DNA from: Begonia masoniana
Lineage: Eukaryota; Streptophyta; Magnoliopsida; Cucurbitales; Begoniaceae
Direction: 5' to 3'
Assembly: GCA_022432975.1 (NCBI GenBank)
Contig: CM039502.1
Location: forward strand, 22,097,228-22,161,227
Length of the DNA: 64,000 bases
The translations under genes were made by a program, and so were the position numbers. This document shows positions 34,768-44,766 of this stretch, in pieces (the stretch's first letter is position 1; every line of letters begins with the position of its first letter). The notes beneath the pieces are model-generated. The model was given only the letters and a program-made list of their open reading frames with translations, had not been told where the DNA came from and ran no database searches.

Positions 34768-37224
34768 TGTAACGACCCGTACGTCGTCACAAGACTTGAC
34801 ATGACTTTCACTTTACGTAAGACATTTTAGGTGTGAAAATTTTTCGACTTTTTTTTAAACTTGAAATCGACTTTGAGGCTTTTAAATACTTTAGAAATCC
34901 TTAGAAAACACGTTTGAAAGACTCATTAGGGGTAGGATTGCATTATTTTCGAAATCGAAATTCTAAGTAAAATGGCTAAATAGGAAGAGTGCCTGCCGGT
35001 CGACACCTGTTAAGACCGGCCGACACTTCGTTTGTCTCTGTTTCCATCGATCAATATTCAGGGTCGACACCTCTAATAGCTTATACACTAATCGATTGAC
35101 ACCTGCATGCACAAGTCGACACTTGGTTTCTCTCTGTTTTCATTGGTTGGTCTACGGGGTCGACACCTGCCAGGAGGGGTCGACACCTATAGGCCCAGGT
35201 CGACACCTCTATCAGTTTTTACATTAAACTGGTCGACACCCATACAACTAGGTCGACACCTTAGGAAACAGGTCGACACCTCTACAACCAGGTCGACACC
35301 TCGTTCTTCTCTGTTTCCATAGGTCAACTCTGGTGGTCGACACCTCTCAAGTTTGGTCGACACCTCAGAGTTTTGGTCGACACTTGAAGGCAGAATTCAT
35401 TTACTAGAAACTCCCTTTCATCTCTAAACGCCTAAAATATCTTTAAAACACTACAAATCTAACATTTACTCTTTAAAACGTAGTGACATACAGATTTTGA
35501 CAAAACCACATGAGTACATCTAAGCTGAACATACCCGTGCAGATGAAATGCAAACATCTCCATAATACATCTAGTATTTCAAAACAGGAGTCTAACTAAA
35601 CATCCTATCCAACAGACGGTTTAGATTCGATCCATAAACACTACTTATATACATCCAAGGATAGAAACAACTCCCATAGTTTGCAACGTCTCCTGACTGC
35701 GTCAATCAATCCCCATGAGCTCGTTCCCTCAACTGCTCTTAATCATCATTCTGATGCTCTACGTCCTCATCACTACGGCCAGTGCTTACATTATAAAGTT
35801 AATCTAATAAGTCTAAAGCTCAGCAAGTTCATAACAATGACATACGATGCTCGTGCTATGCATGATACTTTTCAAAACATGTACATATTTTACTTTCATT
35901 TAGTTTCAGTGACAGAGTGGTTAAAGAGGCGTGTTAGAGGAATAGATACCATAAACATAACATGTGTCCCTCCGGCCCAGGTCAGCCCTAGGATCCACGG
36001 AGTTTTAACCGCCAGCGGTAAGGATTCGAAGATCTTACGGTGGATGAATTGTATGTTATTCCCTATCCTACAACTTAACCGGTACATTACATTACATGAC
36101 ATTTTCTTATCTTTCTTACATGAAACCTATGCATAAAACTTTTTCATGATTTCATTGAAAACGTGATGCATGAACATACAGTGTGCATAAGCATAACATA
36201 AACAGTATACATATCCTCAAAGCATAAAACATAACATAAACCACCAAGACAGGTGAGTCAAGCAATATTCCTAACCTAACTACCCATCGGTGTACCCCGT
36301 TAAAATATAACACCTAGTACCTTCGTGATGTAGGCCTTAAGACCTAAGAACATATAGTATGAACTTACCTGTAGTCCGTAGAAATCTCAGTACCTGCTCA
36401 TCGTTCTTTACATTGGAAACACCTATCAATATAACAGTCTGAAACATTATCATCTACTCAAATTTGAACAAAGTCCAATACTTATCAAACTAATGTATAA
36501 ATCAATTCAAACAGATTACAGCTAATCAACTATCGAATTCCAACGATTTCCATTCAAAATCTCAGTTTTTATCAAATTTTCCAGGCTAAAGTTTAAATGA
36601 ACGTAACTCCATCAATTTTCATCCGTTTTCAACGATTCAAAATGTTACGGAAACCTTATAACGTCTAGTTTAGCATAGAATCAACCGTTTATAGAAAACA
36701 AATCAGAAATAGGGCTAGAAATCTAAAATCTTGGACTGCCCTTTTTTCCTCTGATTTTTCCTCAAACAAATTCCTATTTTTTCTTCAAACATACACTTCT
36801 ATCCATTTACTTCTTCATTAATCATTAGACAAGCTTAAATCCAAGTTAGACATCGATTTAGTGAGGGAGAAATTTCTGATTTTTGGAATTCTCAAAACCC
36901 GCTTCAAAACTCCGTTCAAAACTCTAAATATACGTCAACTAACCTAGACAATGCATAAACCAAAGAAAACTTATCTTTAAGTTTTGAGAGAAGCTTCACA
37001 GAGGAAGAAAACGTCGACAATGGCAGAGGAGAGAAAAGTTAGCGTGAGGAAGGAGAAGAAGAGAGAGAGAGTTAATATGTTTAAACTTTACCTTAATTAG
37101 ATTTAACCCCCCTCGTCTTTGCTTAATTTAAATTTTACCCATACCTTTTTTTCTTTTTATTGTTTGAATCTCTTTTTACTATTTTCGTCAATTACTTGCT
37201 TTTAATTAAAAATCTCATCCATGA
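34768..37224 (-). mobile_element. 3' LTR of Tekay-like element, main part
   Basis: The + strand reads TGTAACGACCCGTACGTCGT at the left edge, matching 44583 onward in the 5' LTR. It contains about 15 TCGACAC motifs (34990-35400), an inverted GATGTAGG/CAGGTAAGTTC block (36375-36330), and a purine-rich promoter-like region at 37020-37075. The remaining 72 bp of this LTR lie at 39912-39983 after the nested insertion. ORFs here are spurious. Confidence 0.85.
34990..35400. repeat. Dispersed GGTCGACACCT repeats in LTR
   Basis: About 15 copies of (g)gTCGACACct occur at irregular spacing of 14-50 bp. The core GTCGAC is palindromic. The matching part of the 5' LTR (47512-47730) has the same array with fewer copies, since several spacers are deleted there. 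Confidence 0.9.
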
Positions 37225-37463
37225 TGTAACACCTGGCATTTTCGACCATGTAATTGTCCCTAAAAAAATTCATTGAACGGAATTAATTCACTATAAATGC
37301 AATGAATATTTTATTAAAATTTGGACGTCGAAAATTTTAAGAGTTTAAGAAAAATAGAACAAAAAGAGAAAATCAGAATGCACGATATTTACGCGGGATC
37401 CGAATTAAAACACGAAACTTATCGGAGAAGGTTTGTTAATCTTGCAACCAAACACTCCCTTAA

Positions 37464-37495
<32 letters not shown>

Positions 37496-39911
37496 CAGAT
37501 AACCCCCTTCTCTTTTTTCTTTTTCTCATTTCCCCTTCCTCCCTCTCTCTGTGTTTTCTCTCCAAGCGACGAAACGCAGCCCCACGCTGACGGCCAACGA
37601 AGCTCCTCCTTCCTTCCGTTTCTTCCGATTTCTTCGTTTAAGGTAAGCCTCTACGTTAGTTAACGAGTTTAGACTAGTTATACGTTAGTTTTATTGGAGG
37701 TTTTTAGGGTTAGGGTTTTAGAAACTCGTCGATTTTTTTATGCTAAAGCATGTTAGAACATTATTTAAGGGTTCAAATGGATAAACTAAGGAAAAACTAG
37801 TCTCGTTCGATGAAAAACGAAAATTCAATAAAAAATCAGCGTTGGATAAGGGCACCTACGAATTGACAATTCTGCTATCGTTCTCAGCTTGCCTTTTATA
37901 AATTGATGATTCCATGTTAAACTAGATGTAATGAGGTTTCTGAAACATGTTGAATCGTTGAAAATGGATAAAAATCGAGTAAGTTACGACCGTTTGAAAT
38001 TTAGCCTAAAAATATGATAAATCCGAGATATTTGAATGGAAATTTGCTTGAATTCGTAATTTGATTGTTTTAGGCTATTTGAATGGAGCTTAGATTGTGT
38101 TTTACTTAGTTTATTAGTTAGCGCCTATGTAACGTAAATTATGGTTCGATTATGTGTGTTATATGTTTGTAAATCGCTGAGGAAATACGTTCCAGGCTTG
38201 AAAACTCTACGGACCTCAGGTAAGTTTGTAAGCATGTGTTTGGCCCTTAAGGCGTACATCACAGAGGTACTAGGCTTTTACGTACTATGGGGTTCGATGA
38301 CGGGTAGATAGGTCGTAGTACATTGTTTAGGTTAAGTATGTTTGTTTTACGTATTGTCTTTATGATCTGTCATTTATTTATGCTTCGAGGACTTGTCTTT
38401 TCATTATGTTATGTTTTTGCACAATGTGTGTTCATGCATCACGTTTTTCACGAAAGTCATACAAAATGTTTTATGCACGTGATTTGAAGTAAGAAAGATA
38501 AAAATGTAAATGTAAAGTACGGTTAAGTGTGGACGGGTGCTGACATATGTTTTGTCATTCTCTGGGACTTATGTAAAACCGTCCTCGCCGCGAACAAATA
38601 TGTTATTTTATCCCTCCTTGGGACTAGGCAAAATTACTAACTCACGTCAAGTACGTAATGTTTCCCACTCCCTATAAGCCCCACTTATACCACATGTTCT
38701 CTTGAATGTAAATGTAAAGTATGTTCATGTTTTTGAAACGTTCATACATAGCACGTGCATCCTTTGCATTATATGATCTTATTGAGCTTTAGGCTCATTA
38801 GTTGAACTCTATGATGTAGGTATAGATCGTACGGATGAGGACTCTGAGTCTCAGACCGATGAGTAGGTGCGGTTGGCGGGACGAGCTTGCGGGGGGGGGG
38901 GGGGGGGGGGGGGGCGAATTTTGACCCGTGGGTGACGTCTCAAGGTTATGTTACACTTGTATAGTTTTTTTTGGGATTTAGGTGATGTAAAGGTCTCGTG
39001 TAGACGTTTTTAAACTTTTGTCTAGATATTTGATTTTGGAAAAATCATACTGGAACTGTTTGGGCTTTTAGGTTGTGCATGGATATGTTCGGTTTTTAGA
39101 CTGATCTATGCAGTTTGATTTCTTAAATTCTGCCACGTTTTCTAACACGTTTTGAGCTACATTTTGAGTCGTGTTTTTGGGGTTTCGAAGCATTTTATGT
39201 TTAGAGAGGTTGGGAAAGGATTTTAGATAAGTTTAATGTGAATTGTAGGTGAAGGAAATGGGGAAAATGTGAAAAAGGGTGAAGTGGTGCGTTGGGTTCA
39301 CCAGTTGCGCGCAGGGCGCACGTAGCTTATCGATCGTGGCCGAGGGCCGATCGACTATGAAGGTCGATTTTTGGTCGGGAAATAGAGGGTTTGCCTATCG
39401 ATTGCGCACGGGTGCGATTGATCAGCCATGACGTAGCCGATCGGTCGGTTGCGCTGGGCGCTATCTATCGGCTGCGGCATGCGTGGTCGGCACCAGAGCG
39501 GGTGCCGATTGACGGCAGTGCGCCGCACGCGCGGTGGCCGAGCGACGCGCACGCCCAATGCGCGGGCGCCGCATGTCAAGTGCACCAAGTTGATTTTTTT
39601 TTTTTTTTTCAAGTTTTGATTTTTAACCATGTTTCAATCCAATGTTTTACGATACTTCTAAAACGTATTTTTTGCATGTTTTCCCATGTAATTAAAATGT
39701 TTTAAATGACCTAAAAACCGAGTCAATGTTTTACCACGTAATTCAAATGTTTTAAATGACCCAAAATCTGAGTCAACGTTTTACCGAACACGATTTTTAG
39801 TCTTCGTTTTAAGTGGTACGAAAAGTGAAAAATTTCACGTCCAAAATATCTAAGTCAAACTCAACGTCGAGGTATGTCCCGTGGCGGCCCCAGCGGGTCA
39901 GGGTCGTTACA
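37225..39911 (+). mobile_element. Solo LTR nested in the Tekay-like 3' LTR, duplication CATGA/CATAA
   Basis: It starts TGTAACACCTGG and ends GGGTCGTTACA (2687 bp). The flanking 5-mers are CATGA (37220-37224) and CATAA (39912-39916), one mismatch. Features in order are a CT microsatellite leader (37459-37492), TTAAGGTAAGCCTC (37636), CAGGTAAGTTTG with GTACATCACAGAGGTACTAGG (38216-38276), CTATGATGTAGGTATAGATC (38810), a G24 homopolymer, and a GC-rich tail (39290-39590) with TATCGATCG motifs. Non-coding. Confidence 0.82.
38891..38914 (+). repeat. G24 homopolymer
   Basis: Twenty-four consecutive G lie just before CGAATTTTGACCCGTGGG. The same position in related LTRs (about 12465-12490, 58910-58935) is only moderately G-rich. 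Confidence 0.95.
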
Positions 39912-39983
39912 CATAATATTAATAAAATATTTATACAAAATATTTTAAGGACAAACTCATGAACAGAAAGGTCAGGTGTTACA
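39912..39983 (-). mobile_element. 3' LTR of Tekay-like element, terminal 72 bp
   Basis: On the minus strand this starts TGTAACACCTGACC directly after the polypurine tract. It is separated from the rest of its LTR by the nested element 37225-39911. Confidence 0.75.
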
Positions 39984-40000
39984 TTTCCACCCTCCTTAAT
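39984..40000 (-). promoter_or_regulatory. Polypurine tract of Tekay-like element
   Basis: The minus strand reads AAGGAGGGTGGAAA immediately before the LTR start TGTAACACC. It is the counterpart of the tract at 13795-13813. Confidence 0.8.
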
Positions 40001-40023
40001 AAAATTTTGTCCCCAAAATTTGC

Positions 40024-41230
40024 TTAGACAAACAGTTCAGGATATCTACTCATTATATCCTACTGCCTTTCCCAAGTGGCTTTCTCCACGTTGTGATTGC
40101 GCCATAGAACCTTCACCAGTGAAATCTTCTTATTGCGAAGCACTTTGACGGAAGATTCTAAGATTCTCACTGGCCTTTCCTCGTACGTCAATGTCGGTTG
40201 GATCTCTATGTTCACTGGTTACACAATCTGAGTAGGGTCACGTACACATTTCCTTAGCATGGATATGTGAAAGACATTGTGAACTTCCTCCATGGATACA
40301 GGTAGCTGCAGTCTGTAAGTTGTATTTTCTACTCTCTTCAAAATAGGAAACGGTGTCACGAACCGTGGACTGAGCTTCCCTTTCTTACCAAATCTCATAA
40401 CGCCTTTAAATAGTGATATCTTTAAGAATACCTCATCACCTTCTGCAAAATCCAGTTCTCTTTGCCTTTTATTTTCATAATTTTTCTGTCGACTCTGAGC
40501 CGTCTCAATCCTTTGTCTGATAACGGTCACTTTGTCTAACATTTGTTGCAAAATTTCTGGACCGACAAGTTTTGCTTCACCTACCTCGTCCCAACACAGG
40601 GGAGACCTGCACTTTCTGCCATAAAGGGCCTCGTAAGGAGCCATACAAATTGTAGATTGATAGCTATTATTGTATGCAAACTCCACTAGAGATAAAAATT
40701 TGCTCCAATAAGCCTGAAATTCCAATACACACGATCCCATCATATCTTCTAATATTTGGATCGTCCTCTCAGACTGTCATCTGTCTGTGGATGAAACGCT
40801 GTGCTAAAATTCAACTTGGTACCCAAGGTATTCTGCAAACATTTCTAGAATCTCGATGTAAATCTAGGATCTCAATTAGAAATAATTGAAACTGGAATTC
40901 CATGCAGCCTGATAATCTCCTGAACATACAATTCTGGATATTGCTTTATAGTAAAGGTTGTCTTGACAGGCAGAAAATGAGCGAATTTGGTCAGTTTATC
41001 CATAATAACCCAAATGCTATCATGGCCTTTGGCTGTTCTTGGCAATCCAATCACAAAATCTATGGCAATATTCTCCCATTTTCATTTAGGGATTGGTAGA
41101 GGTTGAAGAGTCCTTCCGGGTCTTTGGTGTTCGGCTTTTACTTGTTGGCATACCATGCAGGATTCCACATACTTGGCGACCTCATTCTTCATATTTGGCC
41201 ACCAGAAGTGTAGTTTCAAGTTTCTATACA
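40024..41230 (-). pseudogene. Gypsy integrase with C-terminal chromodomain, broken
   Basis: On the minus strand, GLPRTAKGHDSIWVIMDKLTKFAHFLPV (from 41054) is the integrase core after the first catalytic Asp. IPVSIISN marks the second Asp region. The frame is lost near 40872 and resumes at 40743 with EFAYNNSYQSTICMAPYEALYGRKCRSPLCWDE. The C-terminus carries LSPRFVTPFPILKRV (GPY/F-like) and VHNVFHISMLRK. After a stop, a chromodomain-like tail reads LTYEERPVRIL, VKVLWRN and ATWERQ, ending at a TAA at 40024-40026, with a TAG inside the tail. The chromodomain assigns this element to the chromoviruses. Confidence 0.85.
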
Positions 41231-41232
41231 TC

Positions 41233-42294
41233 TTAGTATTTCCAGGATGTACAGAGAACTGAAGACGAATGAGCTTCTGTTAAAATCTCTTTTCGTAGCT
41301 CTTCGTCTCTCGGAACATACCACCTGTTCCTGAACTTTATAATATCATCGTCTGAGTAGCTAAAATCGGAAGAGGTATCAGACACTTTGCTCAATATATC
41401 CGTTTTCCCCTTTGCATCTACCTTTTGAGCCTCCTTTATACGGTTCAAAATGGTCGGCCGTATAGTCAGATCTGCAAGTACGGCGGATAACTCCATGACC
41501 ATCTCCAATACAAACCTCTGAATCTCTATTCTTAGAGACACTGACATGGCTGACACCGCTGGCTGCATTGTACTCAGCATCCTGCTTAAAGCATCAGCAA
41601 CAACGTTAGCTTTTCCAGGGTGGTACTTGATTTCAACGTCGTAGTCTTTCACAAACTCAAGCCACCGCCTTTACCTCATATTCAGATCTTTTTGAGTAAA
41701 GATGTATTTCAGACTTTTATGGTCCGAAAACACCTCACATTGTTGTCCATATAGATAGTGTCTCCATATTTTTAATGCAATCACAACTGCCGCTAACTCA
41801 AGATCGTAAGTAGGGTAGTTTTGCTCATAATTCTTTAATTGTCTGGACGCGTACGCTACCACCTTTCCATCTTGCATCAATATGCAGCCCAAACCAACTT
41901 TTGAAGCGTCGCAGTATACCGTAAACATGTCATCCTCCACTGGTAGTATCAATAACGGAGCTGCAGTCAATTTCTGTTTCAATGTTTGAAAGCTTTGTTC
42001 ACATTCTTCAGACTACCAGTACTTCTTATCTTTCCTCGTCAGGCTAGTTAAAGGCTTTGCGATAATCGAAAATCCTTCAATGAACTTCCGATAATAACCA
42101 GCCAAGCCTACGAAACTACAAACTTCCGTAACATTCCTTGGTTGAGGCCAATCTCTCACGGCTTGAATCTTAGCCGGATCTACCAAAATACCCTCTTCAG
42201 AAACAACATGGCCCAAAAACTTAATCTTGTCCAGCCAGAAATCACACTTCGACAGCTTGGCGTATAGCCAATGTTGCTTCATAACTGACAACAC
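41233..42294 (-). pseudogene. Gypsy RNase H and RT connection, broken
   Basis: Minus-strand 42294-42013 reads [23 protein letters not shown] and [16 protein letters not shown], the RT C-terminal part. 41982-41671 holds [24 protein letters not shown] and [24 protein letters not shown], the RNase H core with Asp and Glu residues. 41652-41233 has VKDYDVEIKYHPGKANVVADALSR, the usual end of gypsy RNase H. Stops separate the three segments. Confidence 0.87.
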
Positions 42295-42299
42295 AATTT

Positions 42300-42989
42300 T
42301 CAGATGTTCCTTGTGATCTTCTTCAGTCCGAGAATAGACCAGGATATCGTCGATGAAGACACGAACTTGTCAAGAAAGTCCTGGAATATCCTGTTCATTA
42401 AGTCCATGAGTGCAGCTGGGGCATTCCTCAAACTAAATGACATCACTAGGAACTCGTAATGCCCATAACGGGTCTTAAAGGCTGTCTTTGGAATATCATC
42501 AGCTTTAACCTTCAGTTGGTAATAGTCCAAGCGTAAATCAATCTTAGAAAATACTCGAGCTCCCTGAAGCTGATCAAATAAGTCATCAATCCTCGGCAAC
42601 AGATACTTATTCTTAATGGTCAATTTATTCAGCTCTCGGTAGTCAATGCACATACGCAGAGACCTATCCTTCTTCTTAACGAATAGGACTAGTGCACCCC
42701 ACGGAGAGAAGCTGGGACGTATGAAGCCCTTGTCCACCAATTCTTTTAATTGCACTTTTAACTCTTTCAATTCCACCGGTGCCATGCGATAGGGGTTCTT
42801 TGATACCGGCTCAGTACCAGGGTATACATTTATCTCAAACTCTACTTCACGATCAGGAGGTAGTCCTGGCAAATCGTCTAAGAAAATTTCCGTGAAGTTC
42901 TGGACTACCGGAATGTCCTGAAGTTTCACATCATATTGCCTTTGTGCATTAACCATGTAGGCTAAGAAGCCTACACACCCTGATCTCAT
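42300..42989 (-). pseudogene. Gypsy reverse transcriptase, frameshift at the catalytic box
   Basis: It reads [39 protein letters not shown], and [15 protein letters not shown] (first catalytic Asp in SKIDL). The palm then reads [14 protein letters not shown] and [14 protein letters not shown]. Around 42355 a one-base shift turns the FIDD catalytic box into SSSTIS. In the neighbouring frame [10 protein letters not shown] is still readable at 42363-42334. So the mutation lies immediately before the active site, and the enzyme could not work. Confidence 0.88.
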
Positions 42990-43064
42990 CAGTTATTGGG
43001 CTTTCATAGAGGACACCATAGGCATCTTGTGTCTCTTCGGCATCGCCTGATAAGAAAACTCTTT

Positions 43065-43769
43065 CTAATTGGGACGTAATCTTGATCTGTAGTTAATGGT
43101 GGCATGGTGTCTAAACAGCCAGTCCATTCCCAAAATTATGTCATATCCCTTCATATCAATTATGACAAGATCTGCATATAATTGCTGGTCCCCTACAAAT
43201 ACTATGTCCACTTGCACCACCTGATTAGAGTGCATAGACTCTTCGGACGGTAGCATAACAATATAATATTGGTTGGTGGGCACAAACCATAAGTTCCATC
43301 TAATTACAAAATTCCTTGCTATGAACGAATGTGTGATTCTCGTGTCTAACAATGTATATGTAGGCACATTACAAATCAGAATTGTAATAGTAATAACAGT
43401 ATGTTGCACGTCATCATTATCCTCGATCATTGCAAAGACTCTCGGAGTTACTCTGCTCGGTCTCCTATCTGGCATCGGGCAATCCATTGACTTGATGGCC
43501 CTCCTTGTCACACCTGAAGCAACGGCCTGTAAGAAGCCTACACTCACCAAAATGACTCCTCCTGCACACGGGACATATAGGAAGTTGAGGAACTCTCTGG
43601 GGTCTATTTCCTTTCCCTTGGTCAGTAGGCGTCTCATTGGGCCTTTTTGTGCCCCTATTGTGCTACTGTGGCTGCCACCCCCTGTTTTGTTGTCGCTGCG
43701 GTTACATTTCTCTAGAAAACGTCCTAGGTGGCTCTTTCTGCTTCTGGAATTTGATTTCCATCGCTTCAA
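43065..43769 (-). pseudogene. Gypsy gag zinc knuckle and protease, broken
   Basis: The zinc knuckle is split by a frameshift: CFRCDKEGHQ is readable in a neighbouring frame near 43540-43505. The protease follows in the frame from 43769 to 43065: VPTYTLLDTRITHSFI, then VVQVDIVFVGDQQLYADLVIIDMKGYDIILGMDWLFRHHATINY. The second part (ILGMDWL) is the conserved protease C-terminal block. The active site reads DTR where D-T/S-G is required. Confidence 0.85.
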
Positions 43770-44448
43770 TTTGTAATGCTTTGGCCACCACTCTGGAATA
43801 TGGCATATCGTCAGCCCCTGCCGTTATAAGCCCTCTGAAGAGGTCCATCTTTAAACCTTGGACAAACTGATGGACCTTGTTTTCTTCAGTGTCCGCCAGA
43901 TGACTAGTGTAACGTGAAAGAGATTCAAATTTCTGGGTATACTCTGCCACCTTTCCATTCTGCCGCAATTGAGCAAACTCTATCATTTTGCTCTTTCTCA
44001 CATTACAGTCGAAATACTTATCGTAGAATGTCTTTTTGAACTGTTCCCAAGTCATGTCTACTTCAGCCGTTGTTGTCTTTACACTATCCCACCAGTATTC
44101 TGCACCCCGGGTAAGATGAAACACTGCACAATTAACCTTCTCACTTTTTTCCACCTCGGCATATTTGAACATCCTTTCAATCCCTCGGATCCAATCCTCA
44201 GCGTGCGTTGGATCCGTAGACTATCCATTAAACGTTGGCGGTCGGAGCTATTGGAACCTTTCTCCATTTGTTTCGTGTGAAGCATTCGCATGGTTGTTAT
44301 TCCTGTTGTCCTCCCTAGCCACCAATCGTTCTATCAGACGACACTGAGTACCTACTAGTTCAGTCAATTGCCGAATAGAATCTTTCATTTCGTCGGCTAC
44401 TCCTTGTCGTCCTCTAACCATATTTGCAAGTCCTATACATAGTGACAA
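43702..44448 (-). pseudogene. Gypsy gag (retrotrans_gag-like), broken
   Basis: The ORF from 44448 (MVRGRQGVADEMKDSIRQL) is shifted near 44250 and resumes by 44172. It then contains the Gag core: CAVFHLTRGAEYWWDSVK, MTWEQFKKTFYDKYF, MIEFAQLRQ, VAEYTQKFESLSRY and EENKVHQFVQGL. This is typical of plant chromovirus Gag. The start at 44429 or 44448 follows the primer site by ~120 bp. Confidence 0.85.
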
Positions 44449-44565
44449 ACTTAATTTAATAAGCTAACATGATAACTTAACTTAAACACTTACAGTTGAA
44501 GGAGCGGTCTCATGTGATAGATTGAGCAGTCGACAGTCTTTAGAAACATTGGTAAAACTCGGGTC

Positions 44566-44577
44566 GCTCTGATACCA
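44566..44577 (-). promoter_or_regulatory. Primer-binding site (initiator Met tRNA) of Tekay-like element
   Basis: The minus strand reads TGGTATCAGAGC, 5 bp after the 5' LTR end (TTACA at 44583-44587). It is an exact match to the usual Met-tRNA primer site of plant LTR elements, so it fixes element orientation. Confidence 0.92.
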
Positions 44578-44766
44578 CTGCTTGTAACGACCCGTATGTC
44601 GTCACAAAACTTGACATGACTTTCACTTTACGTAAGACATTTTTGGTGTGAAAATTTTTCGACTTTTCTTTAAAACTTGAAATCGACTCCTAGACTTTTA
44701 AATACTTTAAAAATCCTTAGAAAACACGTTTGAAAGACTCCTTGGGGGTAGGATTGCGTTATTTTC

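Noticed and set aside
43273..43776. 167-residue + strand ORF
   Set aside because: Shadow of the minus-strand gag/protease.
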